The translations under genes were made by a program, and so were the position numbers. A DNA stretch of 64,000 bases, taken from Streptomyces rhizoryzae. GTDB lineage: Bacteria; Actinomycetota; Actinomycetes; Streptomycetales; Streptomycetaceae. The stretch lies in NCBI RefSeq assembly GCF_023155275.1, contig NZ_JALMUV010000004.1, forward strand, positions 124,001-188,000. The letters are read 5' to 3'. Numbering within the stretch: position 1 is the first letter of the stretch; each line of letters begins with the position of its first letter. Under the pieces are notes generated by a model. It was not told the DNA's origin and did no database searches. It saw nothing but the letters and a program-made list of their open reading frames with translations. This document shows positions 43,674 to 51,590 of this stretch, in pieces.

Positions 43674-44327
43674 ATGACTGGCCGAAGGCGATGGTCGACC
43701 GAGGAGATCCTGGACACGGCGGCGGAACTGCTGCGCACGAGCGACGCCGAGTCGTTCAGCGTGCGCAAGCTCGCCGCGGTGCTCGGGACTGACTCCTCCA
43801 GCCTCTACCGGCACTTCCGCAACAAGACCGAACTGCTGCGCGCGGTTGCCGACCGGATCCTGCTGGCCGCCATGGACGGCTACCGCCCCGAGGGCAACTG
43901 GAAGCAGCGCATCACCGCTCTGGCCCTGCGCCTGCGCGAGGCCTTCGGCGAGCAACTCCAACTCGCCACGGTGTGGGGACGCTATGGGTCCGGCGGCACC
44001 GGATCCCGATGGGTCATGGAGGAACTGTTGCAAGCCCTGCGCGCGTCCGGCCTGCCCGACGAGGAGATCCCGGTGCGATACCACCGCATCGTGATCCTCC
44101 TCACCGCGCTGATCGCCTCCGAGGCCGGTATCAGCACCATCACCCCCAAGGAGTACGAACAGGCCATGGAGCAGTTCCGCGTCGCGGTGCTCGGCGCCGA
44201 CCCCGAACGCTTCCCCGCCCTGGCCCACTTCGCCCGCGACATCCGCCCCCTCGGAGCAGACCGCCGCGCCGCATTCGAAGAGACCCTCGCCGCCCAACTC
44301 GCCCACATCGAGGCCCAGATCCCCTGA
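43674..44327 (+). CDS. TetR/AcrR-family transcriptional regulator
   Basis: A 217-residue regulator. The N-terminal helix-turn-helix (residues 8-50) is clear: STEEILDTAAELL ... FSVRKLAAVLGTDSSSLYRHFRNK. The C-terminal part is a divergent all-helical ligand domain. ATG at 43674 is preceded by GAGGGGCGAG. It faces away from the hydrolase-reductase operon, with palindromes between them, so autoregulation and control of that operon are likely. Confidence 0.93.
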   Translation: MTGRRRWSTEEILDTAAELLRTSDAESFSVRKLAAVLGTDSSSLYRHFRNKTELLRAVADRILLAAMDGYRPEGNWKQRITALALRLREAFGEQLQLATVWGRYGSGGTGSRWVMEELLQALRASGLPDEEIPVRYHRIVILLTALIASEAGISTITPKEYEQAMEQFRVAVLGADPERFPALAHFARDIRPLGADRRAAFEETLAAQLAHIEAQIP

Positions 44328-44412
44328 CGTGCCGGACCAGGCGTGCCAAGCGGGCGGGTCGCGCCACCGCCGCAGGCCCGGTGCTGGAGGGCGAGGAGAG
44401 CCGGGCGGTCGT

Positions 44413-44709
44413 TCAGACCGAACCGGCCCGGCCGCCCGCCGACCGGGCAGTGGGCACCCCGGGTGCGGAGCGGGGGCCGGGCACCCTGGCCACCGCCGCG
44501 ACGGCGGCCAACCGGGCGGCGACCGGCCGGCGGAACCGCGGATCGGCCAGCACCTCGCGTACCAGAGCGTGGCTCGTCACCAGCCAGCCGGCGTGCCCGT
44601 CCGAATGGTCGAGCCGGCTCAGCGGGGTCCGCTCCCGCAGCCGGGCGAGTTCGGGGGGCGGGTCGAAGGGCGCCTCGGCCCGCCGCCCGGTAGGGAGTAC
44701 CGGTGCCAT
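44413..44709 (-). pseudogene. Cytochrome P450, N-terminal fragment
   Basis: ATG at 44709 with GGAAGGA upstream opens a frame whose first 60 or so residues match the start of an actinobacterial P450: [20 protein letters not shown], then TPLSRLD and [19 protein letters not shown]. After that the sequence becomes Ala/Arg-rich and stops at 44413. The I-helix, ExxR and heme loop are missing, so it cannot be functional. It abuts a truncated regulator on the other strand, which suggests a deletion joined the two. Confidence 0.7.
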
Positions 44710-44733
44710 GTCGTGTCCTTCCACGTGCCGGCG

Positions 44734-45120
44734 ATGGCCGCGCGGGTCCTCGTCCCGCTGTTCACCTGCGAGGCGGGCGGCCTGACCGCGGCCGAGCTGG
44801 TCTCCCGGCTCCGGGTCAGCCCGGCGTCCGCCTCCAAGGCGGTCGGGTGGCTGGATCAGCGCGGTCTGATCGTCCGGGAGCGCGACGGCCGCCGCGACCG
44901 CTACGTGCTCGATGAGCAGGTCTGGTACCAGGCATGGACGATCAGCGTCCGGTCGATGGCCGCCTGGGCACAGTTCACCCGGCGGGGCGCCGAGCTGTTC
45001 GGCCCGGACACCCCGCCCGGCGCCCGTCTGGACACCACCAGCCGCTTCTTCCACCACCTCGGCGACGACATGGCCCAGGCGGCCGAGCACTGGCGGCAGA
45101 CCCTCGCGGCGGGCCGCTGA
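44734..45120 (+). pseudogene. GbsR/MarR-type winged-helix regulator, N-terminally truncated
   Basis: From [19 protein letters not shown] at 44734 to TGA at 45120 the frame encodes the winged helix ([21 protein letters not shown], then [15 protein letters not shown]) and C-terminal helices ([19 protein letters not shown]) of a GbsR-like regulator. The usual 25-35 N-terminal residues are missing. The preceding bases are the antisense of the P450 fragment. No good ribosome binding site precedes the internal ATG. A shortened but expressed protein of 128 aa cannot be excluded. Confidence 0.65.
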
Positions 45121-45186
45121 ACGGCGCCCCGGCGGACGCCGGCCCCGCTCGCGCGGACGGCCGGCGGGTGAGCGTCCGGTCCGTCA

Positions 45187-45560
45187 GTCACGCAGCTGTT
45201 CGGCGGCCTCCCGGTACGCCTCGGTGGCGCGGGTGAAGTGGTCGAAGAGCACGCCGAGTTGCTCGGGCGTGTAGTCGGGGGGGGATCTCACCGATCCGCT
45301 GCCGTGCCGGAGTCATGGTCCGGTCCGAACGGCGGGACAGCCGACCGGTTCGACGATGACCTTGCGGCGGTCGTCGGGGGCGGGCACCCGCCGCACATGG
45401 CCCGCCTGCTCCAGTCGATCGATCAGGCGCGTGGTCGGACCGGTGGTCAGGCCGGTGCGCGCGGTCAGCTCACCGGAGGTCATGGCTTCGGTGAGGTGGA
45501 GGATGGTGAGCGCGTACAGGTCGGTGGCGCCGAGTTCGCACGCCTCATGGCCACGACCGG
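45187..45560 (-). pseudogene. MarR-family regulator, decayed
   Basis: Minus-strand sequence encodes the core of a MarR protein (ELGATDLYALTILHL, LTARTGLTTGPTTRLIDRLE, then VRRVPAPDDRRKVIVEPV) and stops early near 45320. The matching C-terminal end (YTPEQLGVLFDHFTRATEAY ... EQLRD) follows in another frame and ends at 45187. The N-terminus is missing. At least one frameshift or deletion separates the two parts. Confidence 0.6.
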
Positions 45561-45595
45561 GATGCCGCCATCTCCGCGATCCGCGCCCCGAGCGG

Positions 45596-45959
45596 GTGGC
45601 GACCGCGTTCCCCGTCTTCGACTGCGAGATCGGCGATCAGGACCCGGAGGTACGGGTCGATGCCCGGATCCACGGGCGCGTCGCCGATCCACGGGCGCGT
45701 CGCCCTGTCCTCCAGCGACTGGGACCGGGCGCCGCAGCCCGTGACCGACCTCCGCTTCGACATCCAGCCGTCGCCCTACCGGCGCACGCAGACGTTCACG
45801 GTCTACCGGCCGGCCGACCTCCGGAAGCTCATGGACGCCCTGGCCCAGGCGTCCCCGCAGAGCTGGCTGGAGGTGCGGTCCCACCGGGGCGCCCTGCTGC
45901 GCCTGGAGCCCGGCTCCCGCGTGCCTTTCGCCGAGGTGCTGTCGTTCCTGGGCGGCTGA
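45596..45959 (+). pseudogene. Small protein gene broken by a 19-bp tandem duplication
   Basis: The frame from GTG at 45596 (VATAFPVFDCEIGDQDPEVR ...) reads into RIHGRVA at the first copy of a 19-base duplication. The frame that continues after the second copy also begins with IHGRVA, then reads ALSSSDWDRAPQPV ... VPFAEVLSFLGG to TGA at 45959. Removing one copy gives an uninterrupted 114-residue protein with normal actinobacterial codon use. I do not recognise the family. The downstream part alone could start at ATG 45660 (99 aa). Confidence 0.55.
45667..45704. repeat. Exact 19-bp tandem duplication
   Basis: GATCCACGGGCGCGTCGCC occurs at 45667-45685 and again immediately at 45686-45704. Nineteen is not a multiple of three, so it shifts the frame of the small plus-strand gene it lies in. 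The exact identity suggests a recent event or an assembly artefact. Confidence 0.9.
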
Positions 45960-46041
45960 CCCGCCCGACCGGCCGGGCCGACGCCCGTACCCCTGCCCCT
46001 GCCCCTGCCCGGCTTGGCGCCCGGCGGCGCCGCGAGCGTGC

Positions 46042-46560
46042 TCAGAGCTGCGCGGCCGGGGCTGCCGACGAGGCCGGGGCCGCGGTCGGGGCGGGAATGA
46101 CGGACGGGGCCGGGGCCGGGTAGGGGTCGCGGAAGGTGAAGGCGAGCGGGCTCGGCCCGTTGTGCCGCACCATCGCGACGCGCTCCATCGCCTCCGCGAG
46201 GCTCGGGCGGTGCCCGGCCGGCACCCACCACATGGCCTGGTGCGCTTCGGCCATGCGGTGGAACCACTCGCGGCGGCGAGTCAGGACGCGCAGGTGATCG
46301 GTGTGGTAGGTGAAGTTCCGCAGGGCCTCGACCGACTCCCAGACCGAACAGTTGACGAGGAGCAGGTCGTCCTGCTCGTCAGGGCGGACCCCGGTCGCGT
46401 CCTCCCCCTCCTCGTCGACCATGCGCCACACGAATCCGGGGCTGCGCTCGGCGAGTGCGTTGATCTCCGGGAGTTGGGCGACGAACGCGGCCAACTCGGG
46501 GCCGTCCAGCGGGCCGACCATGCGGCCGACGTTGACCTGCGCGAGATGAAAGCCAGTCAT
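46042..46560 (-). CDS. DUF3291 family protein
   Basis: A 172-residue cytoplasmic protein of the DUF3291 (antibiotic-biosynthesis-monooxygenase-like) group: FHLAQVNVGRMVGPLDGPEL near the start, then SPGFVWRMVDEEGEDATG, VNCSVWESVEALRNFTYHTDH and RREWFHRMAEAHQAMWWVP. The function is unknown. The C-terminal 35 residues are Pro/Ala-rich and unlike the family core. I chose ATG 46560 because the domain starts there; TTG at 46596, overlapping the upstream stop, is an alternative. It lies 32 bases after the SufR-like regulator gene, so the two are probably cotranscribed. Confidence 0.88.
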   Translation of the reverse strand: MTGFHLAQVNVGRMVGPLDGPELAAFVAQLPEINALAERSPGFVWRMVDEEGEDATGVRPDEQDDLLLVNCSVWESVEALRNFTYHTDHLRVLTRRREWFHRMAEAHQAMWWVPAGHRPSLAEAMERVAMVRHNGPSPLAFTFRDPYPAPAPSVIPAPTAAPASSAAPAAQL

Positions 46561-46592
46561 GCGCCCAGCATGGCCTGGCACTCCTTCTATCG

Positions 46593-47231
46593 TCAATGGT
46601 TTTTGTTTTTAGAGAGGGCCACGCAGCACCCGTCGGGGCACGGGTCCATGCGCGGTGACCACGCGTCGGGGGCCAGGCCCTCCAGCAGTGCGAGGTTCAT
46701 CCCGCAGACCAGGGCCGGGAAGTCCGCGACCAGGGCATGGAAGGGGCAGTTGCGGAGCCGCAGTGTGTCGCCGTCCCGGAAGGGCTGGTAGCCGCGGGCC
46801 CGCAGCGCCTCGATCAGGTCGCCGGCGGCCGCCTCCCGGTCCGCCGCGCCCGCGGCCTTCGCCGCGGCCTGCAACTCCCGGTCCAGACCGGCGTTCTCCA
46901 CCACCTCGGCGAGCAGCCGGCCGGCCGCGTCGTAGGACCGCGGTGGGACGGACACGGCGTGCTCGCCCTCGGCACGCCGGTACACCTTCGACGGCCGCCC
47001 CGCGCCGGGGCCGGTACGCCCCGACAGCCGCCGGAAGGACACGTCCAGCAGCCCGGCCTCCACCAGTTTGTCCAGGTGGAAGGCGGCCAGCGAGCGGGAG
47101 ATCCCCACCGCTTCGGCGGCCGCGTCGCGCCCCACGTCCTCCGGGGCCGCGGCGACGTGCCGGTAGAGCGAACGGCGCACGGGATCGCCCAGCACACCCA
47201 GCACCGCGAATGCGGAGTCTTCGGTATCCAT
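46593..47231 (-). CDS. SufR-like winged-helix regulator with cysteine cluster
   Basis: A 212-residue transcription factor. Residues 10-80 form an ArsR/DeoR-like winged helix (GDPVRRSLYRHV, AAAEAVGISRSLAAFHLDKL), followed by RPSKVYRRA. The C-terminus has CPFH-x10-C and, 21 residues later, a C-PDG-CC group, resembling the Cys ligands of SufR-type iron-sulfur regulators. The start at 47231 has TAGAAT seven bases upstream and no ribosome binding site, so a leaderless transcript is likely. It precedes the DUF3291 gene in the same direction. Confidence 0.85.
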   Translation of the reverse strand: MDTEDSAFAVLGVLGDPVRRSLYRHVAAAPEDVGRDAAAEAVGISRSLAAFHLDKLVEAGLLDVSFRRLSGRTGPGAGRPSKVYRRAEGEHAVSVPPRSYDAAGRLLAEVVENAGLDRELQAAAKAAGAADREAAAGDLIEALRARGYQPFRDGDTLRLRNCPFHALVADFPALVCGMNLALLEGLAPDAWSPRMDPCPDGCCVALSKNKNH

Positions 47232-47305
47232 GCGGGGATTCTATGACCAATGGGCGTGCGTGATACAGGGCCGGCCGCGCGGCATGCGACCGCGGTGAGC
47301 TGGGC

Positions 47306-47395
47306 GGCCGGATGCGCCCGGGCGGCCGGATACGCCCGGGCGATCGGATGTGCCCGGACGGCCGGATGTGCCCGGACGGCCGGATGTGCCCGGGC
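47306..47395. repeat. 18-bp tandem repeat, five copies
   Basis: Five head-to-tail units of the form GGCCGGATGTGCCCGGGC with few substitutions fill the gap between the VOC gene end and the SufR-like gene start. The unit length is a multiple of three, but no gene on either strand plausibly uses it. Confidence 0.9.
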
Positions 47396-47423
47396 GGGCG
47401 GAGTGGCTGGCGTTCGGGGCCGG

Positions 47424-48068
47424 TCAGGCGGCGGCCGCGGGGGGCGGCGCGGGGCTGCGCGCCTCGGTGGTCTCCCAGGCGAATCCGTCCGGGTCGGTGA
47501 AGGGGGCGGCCGGGGTCCCCAGGACGATGCGGTGCGAGCCGGTGCCGTCGGCGGGGACGCCGAGGTCCTTGGCCAGGCCGCGGCGCCGGTACAGCGCCAG
47601 CTTGACGGGGCTCGACCCGTCGGCGGCGAACTCGGCGTACTTGCCGCCGAAGCTCTTCGCCACGGTCAGCCCCCGGTCCGCGGAGAACCGCTTGGCGGCC
47701 TTCACGTCCGCCACGCCGAGCAGCAGGACGAGGTCGTCGAGCCGCCGGGTGGCCGGGCCGGTGTCCTTCTTCGCCGAGGTCGCGATCTTCCAGAGCGTCC
47801 CGTCCGGTGCCTGGACGACGCCGCCGTAGCCCCAGAGGGACTTGGCGGCGGGCCGCAGCACCGCGGCCCCGGCGGCCACGGCCGCGCCGACGAAGCTGTC
47901 GACGGTGGCCGGCCCGGACACCGTGAGCGCCAGGGTGAAGCCCCGGAAGCCGGTGGTCGGGGCATCGGAGGCCCGCAGGCGGACGTGCCCGTCCACGCCG
48001 AAGGCGGTGGTGAAGCGGCGGGCGGCCTGCGGGTCGTCCACCTCAAGGGTGACGGATATCAGGGACAC
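47424..48068 (-). CDS. Glyoxalase/VOC superfamily protein (two-domain)
   Basis: A 214-residue protein with two VOC half-domains: ISVTLEVDDPQAARRFTTAF, and later LDDLVLLLGVADVKAAKRFS with a closing FTDPDGFAWE. The start is GTG at 48068; GAGGTG lies upstream, separated by a run of eight Cs. The substrate is unknown; such proteins include lyases, dioxygenases and drug-binding resistance proteins. It follows the AraC regulator gene in the same direction. Confidence 0.88.
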   Translation of the reverse strand: MSLISVTLEVDDPQAARRFTTAFGVDGHVRLRASDAPTTGFRGFTLALTVSGPATVDSFVGAAVAAGAAVLRPAAKSLWGYGGVVQAPDGTLWKIATSAKKDTGPATRRLDDLVLLLGVADVKAAKRFSADRGLTVAKSFGGKYAEFAADGSSPVKLALYRRRGLAKDLGVPADGTGSHRIVLGTPAAPFTDPDGFAWETTEARSPAPPPAAAA

Positions 48069-48171
48069 GGGGGGGGCACCTCGGATGCGTTGGGGGTGGG
48101 TGTGGGTGTGCGGGGGCGGGCGGGGGTGTCGGCGTCGATGTGGCGTGCCGTGGGCGGCACGCCAGGGGGCG

Positions 48172-48714
48172 TCACGCCAGGGGGCGTTCACCGGCCGGGG
48201 CTTCCCGGTTCCGGACCGGTCGTGTCACCTGCTTCGCCACGCACGCCGGCATCCCCGCCACCCGGAGCGCGGCGCCCGCGTCGGCGGCCGGACCCGCGGC
48301 GCCACCGGCCGGATCGCGGGCCGTCTCCGCGTCCTCCGCCGCCTCCGCCGCCAGGCGGCGGAACGCCCCGGGCGGCATGCCGACCAATTCGGTGAAGCGG
48401 GTGGTGAACGTGCCCAGCGAGGCGCAACCGACCGCGAAGCAGACCTCGGTGACGCTCAGGTCGCCGCGCCGCAGCAACGCCGCCGCGCGCTCGATCCGCC
48501 GCGTCATCAGATACGCGTACGGCGACTCCCCGTAGGCCGCCCGGAACTGCCGGCTGAGGTGCCCGGCGGACATGTTCACGCCGCGGGCCAGCGCCTCCAC
48601 GTTCAGCGGCTGGTCGTATTCCCGGTCGATCCGGTCGCGGACGCGGCGCAGCCTCGCCAGGTCGCTCAGGCGCTGCGCCTGGACGCGGGCGCTCCGCCAC
48701 TCGGGCCGGCACAT
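48172..48714 (-). CDS. AraC-family transcriptional regulator
   Basis: A 180-residue protein with the two helix-turn-helix motifs of AraC/XylS regulators at residues 20-120: LNVEALARGVNMSAGHLSRQ, then the YLMTRRIERAAALL segment, and LSVTEVCFAVGCASLGTFTT. There is no N-terminal effector domain; the 60-residue C-terminal extension is Ala-rich and low complexity. It lies between two VOC genes on the same strand and probably controls one or both. Confidence 0.92.
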   Translation of the reverse strand: MCRPEWRSARVQAQRLSDLARLRRVRDRIDREYDQPLNVEALARGVNMSAGHLSRQFRAAYGESPYAYLMTRRIERAAALLRRGDLSVTEVCFAVGCASLGTFTTRFTELVGMPPGAFRRLAAEAAEDAETARDPAGGAAGPAADAGAALRVAGMPACVAKQVTRPVRNREAPAGERPLA

Positions 48715-48825
48715 GAGAGCAGTCCCCCCTTCTTTCCTTGTCGTGCGTCGTCGTCCTCGGCCGCCGGGCCGGGACCGGCGGGCAGCCGCGGTCGGTCCGC
48801 GACCGGGCCGGGGTCCCTCAGCGGG

Positions 48826-49236
48826 TCAGCGGAGCTCCTGGATGCGGACGAGGTTGCCCGCGGGGTCGCGGAAGGCGCAATCCCGGATGCCGTACGGCTG
48901 CTCGGTCGGCTCCTGGACGACCTCGGTGTCGCCGGTCTGCACCTTCTCGAACGTGGCGTCGAGGTCCCGGGTGGCCAGCAGGATCCAGCCGTAGGTGCCC
49001 TTGGCCATCATCTCTGTGATGGTGCGGCGCTCGTCCTCGGTGACTCCCGGGTCGGCGGCCGGCGGCGCGAGGAGGAGGGAGGTGTCGGGCTGGCCGGGCG
49101 GGCCGACGGTGATCCAGCGCATCGTGCCCTGCCCGACGTCGCTGCGTACCTCGAAGCCGAGGACATCGCGGTAGAAGGCGAGGGACGCGTCCGGGTCGTC
49201 GTGCGGGAGAACGGTCGTGTGAATGGTGAGGTCCAT
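48826..49236 (-). CDS. Glyoxalase/VOC superfamily protein (single-domain)
   Basis: A 136-residue VOC protein: VLPHDDPDASLAFYRDVLGF at the start and an ending of IRDCAFRDPAGNLVRIQEL, with the metal-ligand His/Glu type pattern of bleomycin-resistance and glyoxalase-like proteins. ATG 49236 has no clear ribosome binding site. TAGCCT about ten bases upstream suggests a leaderless start. Substrate unknown. Confidence 0.92.
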   Translation of the reverse strand: MDLTIHTTVLPHDDPDASLAFYRDVLGFEVRSDVGQGTMRWITVGPPGQPDTSLLLAPPAADPGVTEDERRTITEMMAKGTYGWILLATRDLDATFEKVQTGDTEVVQEPTEQPYGIRDCAFRDPAGNLVRIQELR

Positions 49237-49532
49237 GACGAGCAGGCTAGAGCGGCCCGGTGGCTCGTGCTTCTCGATTCCTGATCGATGTGCCGGTGCC
49301 GGGACGCGGCCTCGCGCCGTCGTCGTCCGGCGCATGCGCCGGGCGTGGTCCGGTGCGGTGGCGCCGGCGTCCCTGCTGGTGTACGGGGGAGCGCGCGGGC
49401 GGGCGCCGCGGGCCCGCCCGGTGGCCGTGCGGTGGGCCTCCCGCCGGCCCGGCCTCGCGCAGATGTGCGAAGGCCGTGGGGCCGGTGGATACTCGGCGGG
49501 AGTGCGCCGTGCCGCGGCCGTGGACGGCGGGC
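49237..49532. other. Intergenic stretch, no gene seen
   Basis: About 300 bases between divergent genes. Frames on both strands look like shadows. Promoters for the VOC gene and the small plus-strand ORF are expected here, but I see no distinctive motif. Confidence 0.5.
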
Positions 49533-49793
49533 ATGCGTGCGGAGCGGGCAGCCGCCACGGCCCCGGTGGGCGTGCCGTCAGGGCCCCTGCGCCTGGAGGT
49601 CGGGCATGGACTCCCCCTGCGCGCGGCGGCCGTCGCCGCCGTCGGCATTCTCCTCTCCCCCGCCGCCCCGGCCCCGGCCGCCGGTCCGGGCGCGGCCGGG
49701 CCACCGGCGCGCTGCCGGTCCTCCGCGCTGGTGCTCTCCTGGGCGCCCGGCGGGACGGCCCGGCCCGGCGGGGCACCGGGTGCCGCGATCTGA
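49533..49793 (+). CDS. Small putative secreted protein
   Basis: An 86-residue frame from ATG 49533. It has a signal-peptide-like segment (LRAAAVAAVGILLSPAAPAP, cleavable after APA) followed by a short tail (PPARCRSSALVLSWAPGG) that recalls the first strand of DUF4232-type secreted proteins, then stops. The stop codon overlaps a strong terminator hairpin, which supports a real 3' end. No ribosome binding site is clear, and the gene may be truncated. Confidence 0.4.
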   Translation: MRAERAAATAPVGVPSGPLRLEVGHGLPLRAAAVAAVGILLSPAAPAPAAGPGAAGPPARCRSSALVLSWAPGGTARPGGAPGAAI

Positions 49794-49836
49794 CGGCGCG
49801 TGACCGGACGGCCCACCGGGCCGGTCACGCGCCGTC
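49792..49836 (+). terminator. Strong hairpin terminator
   Basis: GACGGCGCGTGACCGG (49792-49807) pairs perfectly with CCGGTCACGCGCCGTC (49821-49836), a 16-bp stem with a 13-base loop that can itself fold. It begins inside the TGA of the small ORF. There is no U-tract, as is usual in Streptomyces. Confidence 0.8.
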
Positions 49837-49976
49837 GGCCGGCGCCCTGGCCCGCGGGGCGGGCGGCGACCGCCCGGCCCGCGGCGGCTGCCCGGCCGAC
49901 CAGCCGCCCCGCAGCCCGGGGAGCGCGGCGGGAAAGCGTCTTGTGCGGGGGCGGCGGGTGTAGTCCGCTGGCCCGT

Positions 49977-51590
49977 ATGAGGAGCGCGACGGTCACGCGG
50001 GTCATCCGGAAGCGGGGAGCGGCCGCGCTGGTGGCCGCCCTGGTGGCGGGTTCCCTGTGCGCCGGCGGGCCCCGGCCGCGCGCGCAGGCGGCCGAGCGCG
50101 GCGAGGGGGGTGCGGTCCCGGCCATCGGGCTGCCCGCGCGCCTGGGCCTCGCTCTCGACACCGTGACGATCCCGGAGCTCCAGGCGCGGATGGCGGACGG
50201 TTCGCTGACCTCGTCGGCCCTGACCTCCGTCTACCTGCGGCGGATCGCGGCCGTCGACCCCCTCGTCCACGCGGTGCTGCGCACCGACCCGACGGCCCTG
50301 CGTCAGGCGGCCGCCAGCGACGCCCGGCACCGCCGCGGCGCCGCCCGCGGCCCGCTCGACGGCATCCCGGTGCTGCTCAAGGACAACGTGGACACCCGCG
50401 GGCTGTCCTCGACGGCCGGCTCGCTGGCGCTGGCCGGCAGCCCGCCGGAGACCGACGCGGCCCTCGTGACCCGGCTGCGCGCGGCCGGGGCGGTGGTCCT
50501 GGGCAAGACCAACCTCTCCGAGTGGGCCAACTTCCGTGCGGACAAGCCGACTTCGGGGTGGTCGGCGGTGGGCGGGCAGACCCGCAATCCGTACGTGCTG
50601 GACCGCAACCCGTGCGGTTCCTCGTCCGGTTCGGCCGCCGCGCTCGCCGCATCCCTGGCGCAGGTGGCGATCGGCACCGAGACCGACGGTTCCGTGGTGT
50701 GCCCGGCCGGGATGAACGGGGTGGTCGGCCTCAAGCCCAGCCTGGGCCTGGTCAGCGGGGCCGGGGTGGTGCCGATCTCCGCCGAGCAGGACACCGCCGG
50801 GCCCATGGCCCGCACCGTGGTCGACACCGCGCTCACCCTGGCCGTGCTCAGCGGCACCGCCCCCTCCCCCGCCGGCCCGGGCGGCCTGCGCGGCAAGCGG
50901 ATCGGCCTGTGGCGGCTGCCCTCGCTCGGGCCGCGGGTGGACGCCCTGATGAGCCGTACGGCGGCGGCGCTGCGCACCGCGGGCGCCGAGGTCGTCGAAG
51001 TGGTCCCGCCGTATCAGGACCGCATCGCGGAGCTGGAATACCCGGCGCTGCTCAGCGAGTTCCACCGGGACCTCGACCGCTACCTCGCGACCCGCTCCGG
51101 GCCGCGGGACCTCGCCGGGCTGATCGCCTTCAACCGCGCCCACCCGGCGGAGCGGACCTGTTTCGCCGGGCAGGAGCTCTTCGAGAAGGCGCTCGCGGCG
51201 CCGCCCACCACCGATCCGCGCTACCGGGCCGGGCGCGCCGAGCTGACGGAGCTGGCCCGCCGCTCGATCGACGAGACCCTGGCCGCGCACCGGCTGGACG
51301 CGCTCGCCGCGCCCACCAACCCGCCCGCCTGGCCGACCGACTGCGCGCGCGGCGACAACGACATCATCCCGTCCTCCACCCCCGCGGCGGTGGCCGGCTA
51401 CCCGTCGCTGTCGGTGCCCGCCGGGGCGCTGGACGAGCTGCCGGTGGGCCTGCTGCTGACGGCCGGCGACCGGCAGGACGCCCGCCTGCTGGCGCTGGGG
51501 GCCGCGGTGGAGCGCACGCTGCACGCCTGGCGGGCGCCGCGCTACCTCCCGACGCTCCCGGTGCCGCCCGCCGAGGGCGCCGGGTCATGA
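49977..51590 (+). CDS. Exported amidase, amidase-signature family
   Basis: A 537-residue amidase. Residues 1-39 are a Sec-type signal (RKRGAAALVAALVAGSLCAG, then ARAQAAE-like cleavage region). The amidase-signature triad is visible: Lys135 in GIPVLLKDNVDT and the Ser cluster 215-217 in NPCGSSSGSA. IGTETDGSVVCPA is also typical. It hydrolyses amides outside the cell; the substrate is unknown. I start at ATG 49977 because it begins the signal peptide. Its stop overlaps the next start as ATGA, so the two are cotranslated. Confidence 0.93.
   Translation: MRSATVTRVIRKRGAAALVAALVAGSLCAGGPRPRAQAAERGEGGAVPAIGLPARLGLALDTVTIPELQARMADGSLTSSALTSVYLRRIAAVDPLVHAVLRTDPTALRQAAASDARHRRGAARGPLDGIPVLLKDNVDTRGLSSTAGSLALAGSPPETDAALVTRLRAAGAVVLGKTNLSEWANFRADKPTSGWSAVGGQTRNPYVLDRNPCGSSSGSAAALAASLAQVAIGTETDGSVVCPAGMNGVVGLKPSLGLVSGAGVVPISAEQDTAGPMARTVVDTALTLAVLSGTAPSPAGPGGLRGKRIGLWRLPSLGPRVDALMSRTAAALRTAGAEVVEVVPPYQDRIAELEYPALLSEFHRDLDRYLATRSGPRDLAGLIAFNRAHPAERTCFAGQELFEKALAAPPTTDPRYRAGRAELTELARRSIDETLAAHRLDALAAPTNPPAWPTDCARGDNDIIPSSTPAAVAGYPSLSVPAGALDELPVGLLLTAGDRQDARLLALGAAVERTLHAWRAPRYLPTLPVPPAEGAGS

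Noticed and set aside
42579..44306. Extending the alpha/beta hydrolase upstream to 44306 (575 aa)
   Set aside because: The extension runs antisense through the whole TetR gene. ATG 43541 has a ribosome binding site and begins at the family's usual N-terminus.
47306..47395. CRISPR-like array
   Set aside because: The 18-bp units are directly adjacent with no spacers and no cas genes are present; it is a simple tandem repeat.
47250..48395. Plus-strand frame covering the 18-bp repeat
   Set aside because: It lies antisense to the VOC protein gene, is Gly/Ala/Arg-rich, and lacks a ribosome binding site.
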